10,836 nt of DNA. It comes from Akkermansiaceae bacterium UBA1518 (lineage in GTDB: Bacteria > Verrucomicrobiota > Verrucomicrobiia > Verrucomicrobiales > Akkermansiaceae). The translations under genes and the position numbers were made by a program. Below the pieces are notes generated by a model. That model saw only the letters and a list, made by a program, of their open reading frames with translations. It did not search any database and was not told where the DNA came from. Numbering within the stretch: the first letter of the stretch is position 1; each line of letters begins with the position of its first letter. The stretch is from NCBI GenBank assembly GCA_002323895.1, contig DCQM01000157.1:1-10836 (forward strand), written 5' to 3'. Positions 5,886 through 10,836 of the stretch are shown piece after piece.

Positions 5886-8054
5886 ATGACTCGGCTTGCC
5901 CAATTTCTAGCATTCGTTTTCTTTTTCTCTTTTTTTGTTAAAGGGGAAGTCACGGAATTAAGGGAGGTCCAAGTAACGGCTAAGCTAATCAAAGATGGCA
6001 AGTTGAGGGGGAGCACAACCTCGATTAAGGCTGAGGATTTACTCAGGAAAGGAGCAGTGACCTTACCTGATTCATTGCAGCGTGAACCCGGAGTTTCGGT
6101 GCCGCTTGATGTTGCTGGAGTTGATTCTTTAGTGCCTTATTTGGAAGGTGGAAGCAACTCGATCAACATTCGTGGTCTTGAGGGGAATCGAGTTCAGGTT
6201 CTAGTTGATGGTATTGCGCAGCCAGATGATTTTGTCGTGAGATCTTTTCAAGGCTCTGGAGGGCCAGGTCGAATCTATTTCGATCCAGCAGTTTTCTCTT
6301 CGCTTGATCTTTTAAGAACTGCATCACCGGGAAGTGGCTCTTTAGCGGGAACGGTTACGGGTCAGACTGAAAGTCCATTCACGCTTTTAGGGGATTCTTT
6401 GATCGGTAAAGCCTTTAGTTCAACTTCGACTTACTCTTCGAATAATCGAAGTTGGAATGAAAGATTTTCTGGCGCTTGGGGTAATGGCGATCTTGCTTCA
6501 AGCATAGTCTACAGTTACCGGCAGGGGCATGAGCTCGAAAATAATAGCGGCATTCCGGCTAACCCAACTGATGCGAAGAGCCATGCGGTAATCTGGAAAA
6601 CTGTCATCCGAAACGGTAGTCTTACCGTATTACCAACGATTGATTTTTTTAGATCAAAAGCTTTTACAAATCTAGACAGTATTGAGACTGAATCGCTCAT
6701 TGGGCGAACAATCAATGCGTCAAGTGATTCGGTCAGGAGTCGCTTTAGGGTTAGTCTTGATTTTGATTTTGAGCCAGACAGTGAAGATTGGTTTGCTGAT
6801 AAATATACGGGTAAACTTTATAATCAGACATCTGAGTCACGAAATTTGAATTTACAAGGTGTTCTTACTCCTTTTGGAGGGCTTCGTGATCGGGTCAACG
6901 ATCTTTCATATTACACCAATAGAGCTGGTATAAATTTAGCTGCTTCAAAAGAGCTTCAGATGCACTCCCTTACTTATGAGTATCAGGTAGCACGGAGTGA
7001 TATCTCTGGTTCATTGAATCGGCAGGATGGCCTCGCTGCACCAATCGATCTTCCGAATTTAGCTCCCTCTATTGTTTGGGACCACTCAATAACAATGGTA
7101 GATGAAATTAGCATTGGCGATCGTTGGTTTGTTTCTCCTGCGCTGCGCTTTCAGTATTCTCGTGTTAATCCTACCAATACTCCAGAATTCCTTGCGCAGA
7201 CTGCGCTACCCGTCTTCGATGAAGTTGGGAGATTGATTGGGCAGCGGACCATTGCGGCGATTGACTATGAGAATAAATTTCTATCGCCAAGTGTTCTTCT
7301 TGAATACGAAAAGACTGACGAACTTTCTTTTTTTGGGAGTTACACTCGAGGTTTCAGAAATCCTACAGCAGAAGAGTTAGCAGGCGTCTTTGTTCACCCA
7401 AATAATCTGTCGATCTCACTTCCTAATCCAGATCTTAGAGCGGAAGATTCTGACCTGTTTGAGCTTGGTTTTCGCCATGAATCTAGCTCATGGAATTCAG
7501 TCTTCACTGCCTACTACAATCGTTATGGGAACTTTCTTGAAAGTAATGTTCCAACTGGCGAGGTTATTGACGGCCTTAATGTGTTACGAACAGAAAATGC
7601 TACGAACACAAAAATTTATGGAGTAGAGCTAAAAAGTGAGTGGTCTGTTGGTTGCCTGCGACTTGGAGGAACTTTTGGCTGGTCGGAAGGGGTGAGTGGG
7701 GCCGCTCCACTCAATACGGTGGAACCTTGGAAGGCGGTTGCTTGGGCTGGTTTTACTGGTCCCGACGACAAGTGGGGCATGGAGTTGGCTGGAACTTACG
7801 TTGCAGCTAAGCCAGAGGCGAAAATCACAGGGGATCTTCCTGCTACGGATGATTTTTTCCTCCTTGATTTAATTGGACATTATCGTTTTTCGGACAGAGC
7901 GACTCTGAGAGGCGGTGTACGAAATTTACTAGATCAGGAGTATGTTTTGTGGGCGCGTGCAAACCGGGGAAGCGGTCACGCAGGAGGTGTGACAAGCGGT
8001 ATTGATACCCAGCCTGGAGTCAATGGCTTTCTTGCACTCGAAATCACCTTCTAA
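5886..8054 (+). CDS. TonB-dependent outer-membrane receptor, probable heme receptor
   Basis: This 722-residue receptor has a signal peptide (to about residue 20), a TonB-box-like segment (TELREVQVTA, 23-32), a plug domain at about 45-165 (LPDSLQREPGVSV, INIRGLEGNRVQVLVDGIAQ) and then a long beta-barrel ending in a C-terminal Phe (ALEITF). It would import a ligand across the outer membrane using TonB energy. In heme receptors a conserved His lies between FRAP and NPNL boxes. Here the equivalents are FRNP (490-493) and NPDL (514-517), with His504 between them in FVHPNN, which supports heme or hemoprotein as ligand. The closing part RNLLDQEYVLW (682-692) is typical of the superfamily. The HemS-like and DUF6607 neighbours agree. 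A siderophore or cobalamin receptor is the alternative. No Shine-Dalgarno is seen; the leader is a pyrimidine-rich TGTC-repeat stretch. Confidence 0.92.
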   Translation: MTRLAQFLAFVFFFSFFVKGEVTELREVQVTAKLIKDGKLRGSTTSIKAEDLLRKGAVTLPDSLQREPGVSVPLDVAGVDSLVPYLEGGSNSINIRGLEGNRVQVLVDGIAQPDDFVVRSFQGSGGPGRIYFDPAVFSSLDLLRTASPGSGSLAGTVTGQTESPFTLLGDSLIGKAFSSTSTYSSNNRSWNERFSGAWGNGDLASSIVYSYRQGHELENNSGIPANPTDAKSHAVIWKTVIRNGSLTVLPTIDFFRSKAFTNLDSIETESLIGRTINASSDSVRSRFRVSLDFDFEPDSEDWFADKYTGKLYNQTSESRNLNLQGVLTPFGGLRDRVNDLSYYTNRAGINLAASKELQMHSLTYEYQVARSDISGSLNRQDGLAAPIDLPNLAPSIVWDHSITMVDEISIGDRWFVSPALRFQYSRVNPTNTPEFLAQTALPVFDEVGRLIGQRTIAAIDYENKFLSPSVLLEYEKTDELSFFGSYTRGFRNPTAEELAGVFVHPNNLSISLPNPDLRAEDSDLFELGFRHESSSWNSVFTAYYNRYGNFLESNVPTGEVIDGLNVLRTENATNTKIYGVELKSEWSVGCLRLGGTFGWSEGVSGAAPLNTVEPWKAVAWAGFTGPDDKWGMELAGTYVAAKPEAKITGDLPATDDFFLLDLIGHYRFSDRATLRGGVRNLLDQEYVLWARANRGSGHAGGVTSGIDTQPGVNGFLALEITF

Positions 8055-8128
8055 TATGCAAGTCAGCGTTAGGGAAAGACAACTCAGCGGCAGCGAGAAA
8101 AATAAAGGTGAGACATGCTCCCACCCGG

Positions 8129-8902
8129 ATGAAGAAACTGATATGTTTTCTCACTTTGAGTGCGCCAGTTTTTGGCCAGCTCATTACTCCTTCTTGGAGA
8201 GGTGATGAGGGGACTTCTCATGCTGAATGGGATGTTTTCACCGAGGCAAATTTTGCTCCAAACTTCCCAGATGTTGCGGTTGACGAAGATGCAACTCTGA
8301 CCTGCCGAACCAGTTCGGCCTTTCTGACAAGTGGTCGTAATATTTATAGCTTTCAGGCGCCAATATCAATGCAGTTGGACGACACTACGGGACTTCTTGT
8401 GCAGAATATTTTCCTTCAAATTGGAGCGTTGGGATCCGAGGTTGATACTACTGGAATACAGCTAATCGTTGAGAACGATGAGGGTGAAGTAAGTGTCATT
8501 TTCCCTACCCGGAATTTTGTCGGCAGTGAAGAAGCGTTGAATGGTGAAAACGGAGGAATGGGAACTATCTATGGGATTCAATGGGATCTTCGGGAAATCC
8601 CATTCACAGGAAAATACACGATTCTTTTTGATGCAGCTTCCAGTTCTTTGAGCCTTGATAGGGTGTCGCTGGATCTTTCAGAAAATTATTTGGAAGTTGC
8701 GAAACCAAGGCCACTTCGAGTCCGGATTAATAGTGGTGATGTTACAGTCTCATGGCTTGGCAGTCGTCGCTTACAATCAAGCCAATCACTAGCTAATGGC
8801 TGGGTTGATGTTCCGGGAGCTGAAGGCGTTAACCAAATCATTTTACCCCTCCAAAAAACGACAACTTTCTTTCGACTGAAAGAAGTCAAAACAGCTGAAT
8901 AA
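8129..8902 (+). CDS. Secreted protein with C-terminal verrucomicrobial 'LQSS/FFRL' module
   Basis: From the ATG at 8129 this is a 257-residue exported protein with a signal peptide MKKLICFLTLSAPVFG (cleavage near 16/17). An in-frame GTG at 8108 would add seven residues ahead of the signal and is less likely. The N-terminal domain (about 20-185) is beta-rich and contains SHAEWDVFTEANFAP (30-44) and NIYSFQAP (71-78). The C-terminal module (about 197-251: VRINSGDVTVSWLG, RRLQSSQSL, GWVDVPGA, TTFFRL) is a small beta domain I know from many exported proteins of Verrucomicrobiota. It lies 74 bases after the TonB receptor gene, so it is probably expressed with it. Its N-terminal domain looks related to that of the next gene. 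I infer a surface ligand-binding role linked to the receptor; no catalytic motif is visible. Only one Cys (59) remains in the mature part. Confidence 0.72.
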   Translation: MKKLICFLTLSAPVFGQLITPSWRGDEGTSHAEWDVFTEANFAPNFPDVAVDEDATLTCRTSSAFLTSGRNIYSFQAPISMQLDDTTGLLVQNIFLQIGALGSEVDTTGIQLIVENDEGEVSVIFPTRNFVGSEEALNGENGGMGTIYGIQWDLREIPFTGKYTILFDAASSSLSLDRVSLDLSENYLEVAKPRPLRVRINSGDVTVSWLGSRRLQSSQSLANGWVDVPGAEGVNQIILPLQKTTTFFRLKEVKTAE

Positions 8903-8918
8903 TCTTAAAACCAAAAAA

Positions 8919-9587
8919 ATGAAAAAAATAATCCAACTCGCTATTTTAACCTCTGTTTCTGCGCAAGCGGCTACAGTTTGGCAAACTGCACCTAATGCTC
9001 TCGCATCAGCTTCCTGGGATACTTGGGAATACGCAACCGGCCCGGAGCAAACGGGAAGCGGCTCACAAGGCTCGGCACAGTCAACATCTGGAGCGATTAT
9101 TACATCGAGTGATTTGACGACAAATGTAACCGACGCGTATAGTTTTATAGGTGGACTTGGGTCCAATCCAGATACATTTTATTTTCATGATGGAGGTGCA
9201 ACTTGGAACGGCTCACTTGAGCTCGCAGAGGAAGCGAGCTATGTCCGAGTGAGCTATTCGCTTCTTGGGGGGCGTGGAGGGCCGCCTAGTGCTTACAGCG
9301 TTGGGCCCTCGGTAGAAGGCGCAACAGTAATCAATGCTGGTTCCTACGGAACTAGTAAGGACGGAATTGAAGGGGTCGTATTCTTTACAGATTTACAGCT
9401 CGGTGCTTCAGCTACGAAAATTGACGCTAGCTTTGGAGATGCGATTTTCCCGGGGTTTCCCGGGAGCTTTCGTTCAGTCGACGGCGTTCAAATTTGTGTT
9501 TTCAATTCGGAGCCAGTTCCTGAACCAACTTCGATGGCGCTGGCTTTGTTAGGTGCCTCATTTGTCCTTCGGCGGAAGCGGTCATAA
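8919..9587 (+). CDS. PEP-CTERM sorting-domain secreted protein, last gene of the receptor block
   Basis: This 222-residue exported protein has a signal peptide MKKIIQLAILTSVSAQA (cleavage near 17/18) and a textbook PEP-CTERM tail: VPEPTS at 200-205, the hydrophobic stretch MALALLGASFVL, and RRKRS at the very end. An exosortase elsewhere in the genome would process it. The mature domain resembles that of the preceding gene in layout: an early Trp, then ASASWDTWEYATGPE (28-43), DAYSF (72-76), a central beta stretch (YVRVSYSLLGG) and a closing 'SVDGVQICVF' (186-195). Gly, Ser and Ala are abundant and there is one Cys (192). The gene begins 16 bases after the previous stop and is followed by a strong terminator hairpin. 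Envelope-anchored ligand capture for the TonB receptor is my inference; a structural matrix role is the alternative. Confidence 0.8.
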   Translation: MKKIIQLAILTSVSAQAATVWQTAPNALASASWDTWEYATGPEQTGSGSQGSAQSTSGAIITSSDLTTNVTDAYSFIGGLGSNPDTFYFHDGGATWNGSLELAEEASYVRVSYSLLGGRGGPPSAYSVGPSVEGATVINAGSYGTSKDGIEGVVFFTDLQLGASATKIDASFGDAIFPGFPGSFRSVDGVQICVFNSEPVPEPTSMALALLGASFVLRRKRS

Positions 9588-9640
9588 CGTTTTTTCTTGG
9601 GTTGGGGGGTTGATTTCACTCCCTTCGACTCGATGATCCT

Positions 9641-9677
9641 CACCCCGGCAGGCGTCCATCCTAGTCCTGCCGGGGTG
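9641..9677 (+). terminator. Rho-independent-type terminator ending the receptor block
   Basis: CACCCCGGCAGG (9641-9652) and CCTGCCGGGGTG (9666-9677) form a perfect 12-bp GC-rich stem with a 13-base loop, followed by TTTCATT. The T-tract is short, but the stem is very stable and sits 54 bases after the last gene's stop, between convergent genes. The opposite strand lacks a T-run, so it should act mainly on plus-strand transcripts, while possibly impeding transcription from the minus-strand gene. Confidence 0.8.
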
Positions 9678-9742
9678 TTTCATTGAAACTGATGAATCCA
9701 GTAATCTCTTTCGTGCCTGCTGAATAGATCTTAGAATTCCCG

Positions 9743-10459
9743 TTAGCCTGCTAGGGATATTTTGATCTGACCACTCTTGTTATTTGCGAGGCAGGTGCGA
9801 CCCAAGTCGGCGATTACGATTCGATCTTGATACCTCTCACTCATTCGGACGGTAAGACCATCAAAGTCAATAAATCGAGGAGAGATTGTTGTGTTTGAGA
9901 GGACACAGCCACGATCGATGTGAATATTGATTGTGTGGCTGTTTCGGATGAGCTGAATGTCTTTTTCGCGTGGAGAAAGATTAGATGGAGGGTCGTAGTT
10001 TGACCAGTCATCCAACCATTTTGAACATTCTTCGACACAGTGGTTGTTGGCCGGTTTAGGAGTTGCTTGTAAGGTTTCGCAGAGAATATCAACGGCTAGA
10101 CTGTCCCAAGGTGTTTCGCGAAAATTTAGAAATGATATTCCTGATGTTTTTGGAGCGACCAGGCCGACTCTAAGAGTTTTTTGGAAAGGGCAGCGGAAAA
10201 GCGTTAATTGGGTCGTGTCAAGAAGCTGGACCCCGTCGCAGGGCATTACGAATGAACCGGTAGAGGGTTGTAGTTTTTTCAGTTGGATTGGTGAAATCGA
10301 TGTTAGTCCAGCCTGTTTAACAAGAAGTTGGCAGGGACCGAGTCTTTGCAGTTCTGATATTGCGACATCGAGTCCTACATTTACCGAGAGGCAACCTCGG
10401 TTGCCGAAAGGGCAACTATTGCGACAATCAAGTGCCTTACAGGGGGCTTTCGCATTCAC
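9743..10459 (-). CDS. Cysteine-rich protein of unknown function
   Basis: I do not recognise this 238-residue protein. It begins at a GTG and has no signal peptide. Cysteines are unusually frequent (about a dozen). Four cluster at the N-terminus as C7-x4-C12-x3-C16-x6-C23 (within CKALDCRNSCPFGNRGC), a spacing that could bind zinc or an iron-sulfur cluster; it is not the radical-SAM CxxxCxxC. A later C141-x3-C145 pair follows a His at 140. The C-terminal part (DFDGLTVRMSERYQDRIVIADLGRTC) looks like a compact alpha/beta or beta domain. In-frame codons stay open upstream of the GTG to a stop at 10532-10534, and that stretch encodes W-D-C-Y-H-L-I-V in register with the cysteine cluster, so the true N-terminus may be longer and use a rare start. 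The gene converges on the receptor block and diverges from the lipoprotein gene. Confidence 0.6.
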   Translation of the reverse strand: MNAKAPCKALDCRNSCPFGNRGCLSVNVGLDVAISELQRLGPCQLLVKQAGLTSISPIQLKKLQPSTGSFVMPCDGVQLLDTTQLTLFRCPFQKTLRVGLVAPKTSGISFLNFRETPWDSLAVDILCETLQATPKPANNHCVEECSKWLDDWSNYDPPSNLSPREKDIQLIRNSHTINIHIDRGCVLSNTTISPRFIDFDGLTVRMSERYQDRIVIADLGRTCLANNKSGQIKISLAG

Positions 10460-10704
10460 AATTAAATGATAGCAATCCCACTGCTTTGCGCTTGCGGTCT
10501 TTTGTCATTCTTTGTTCTCCAAACGACATCTTAGGCTAAAGTGGCCCTGAAGTAGCTTAAGTTTTCCAGGTGGGTTTTCTCGAATTATTTGGGCATGAGA
10601 CGATTTAAATCACCAAGATTGTTACCTTGCCATCGGAGGGCAGAAAATTGATGCTTCCCCTGAGCATGAAATTACTCCAAGCGGGAGATCGGTCGATCTT
10701 CCAG

Positions 10705-10836
10705 ATGATGAAGAGCTGCCTTGGCAGGATCGCGATTACCTCAACAGCGCTGTTGGTTGCTAGTTGTGGGGATAAAGAAAGAGCAGCTAAGGAGGGCGAG
10801 AGGGAAAAGGCTCTCGTGATTACCGCGATTCCTGAT
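10705..10836 (+). CDS. PhnD-like oxyanion ABC-transporter substrate-binding lipoprotein (partial, 5' end)
   Basis: The first 44 codons are present. MMKSCLGRIAITSTALLVAS followed by Cys21 and Gly is a lipoprotein signal peptide with lipobox LVAS-C, so the mature protein is anchored through Cys21. After a charged linker (DKERAAKEGEREK) comes ALVITAIPD, the first strand typical of PhnD-type periplasmic binding proteins that deliver phosphonate, phosphite, phosphate or selenate to an ABC importer. With so little sequence the ligand is unknown. The start is uncertain: in-frame ATGs lie at 10651 and 10666, and a GGAGG at 10635-10639 sits 11 bases before the first of these, but they would put 18 or 13 extra residues ahead of a normal signal peptide. 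The 245 bases between this start and the divergent cysteine-rich gene presumably hold both promoters; I see no clear consensus boxes there. Confidence 0.6.
   Translation, partial: MMKSCLGRIAITSTALLVASCGDKERAAKEGEREKALVITAIPD

Noticed and set aside
8105..8132. AAGGTGAG followed by a five-codon frame (ATG 8115, TGA 8130-8132) overlapping the start of the secreted protein gene
   Set aside because: Such a tiny frame is expected often by chance, and nothing else supports translation of it.
10044..10469. 141-codon plus-strand frame antisense to the cysteine-rich gene
   Set aside because: Shorter than the overlapping minus-strand frame, composition typical of an antisense shadow, and no domain pattern recognisable.

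Overview
The window looks like chromosome from a free-living Gram-negative bacterium of the Verrucomicrobiota or a close PVC relative. Two short proteins end in PEP-CTERM sorting signals. A third secreted protein ends in the 'LQSS...W..VPGA...FFRL' module that is common in verrucomicrobial exported proteins. There is a TonB-dependent receptor, hence an outer membrane, and most starts lack a clear Shine-Dalgarno sequence. The phylum is inferred from these family traits, not from a marker gene. I see no tRNA, rRNA, CRISPR array or insertion sequence.

Left part (1-1647, minus strand): a sugar-phosphate isomerase/epimerase-like TIM-barrel protein is followed 9 bases later by a CvpA-like membrane protein that runs off the left edge. 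These probably form one transcript. Diverging from them is an AraC-family regulator (1780-2631, plus). Its GTG start abuts a 29-bp near-perfect palindrome in the shared promoter region.

Central part (2748-9680, all plus): a PEP-CTERM protein; a protein resembling a compact HemS/ChuS-type heme-handling protein; a stand-alone HigA-like XRE regulator with no HigB toxin; a DUF6607-type secreted protein; a TonB-dependent receptor with FRNP, His and NPDL elements like those of heme receptors; and two small secreted proteins whose N-terminal domains look related but which carry different C-terminal modules. A strong hairpin at 9641-9677 closes the block. Between the XRE gene and the DUF6607 gene lie a perfect TTGACA -35 box and two inverted repeats over the promoter elements, so the XRE protein is a natural candidate repressor of the downstream genes. 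I read the block as a heme (or other iron-porphyrin) acquisition locus in which the two secreted proteins could capture ligand at the cell surface, the receptor imports it, and the HemS-like protein handles it in the cytoplasm. The ligand is inferred from motifs and gene content.

Right part (9743-10836): a cysteine-rich protein of unknown function on the minus strand, then the start of a lipoprotein on the plus strand that resembles PhnD-type oxyanion-binding proteins (phosphonate, phosphite, selenate and similar), cut by the window edge.
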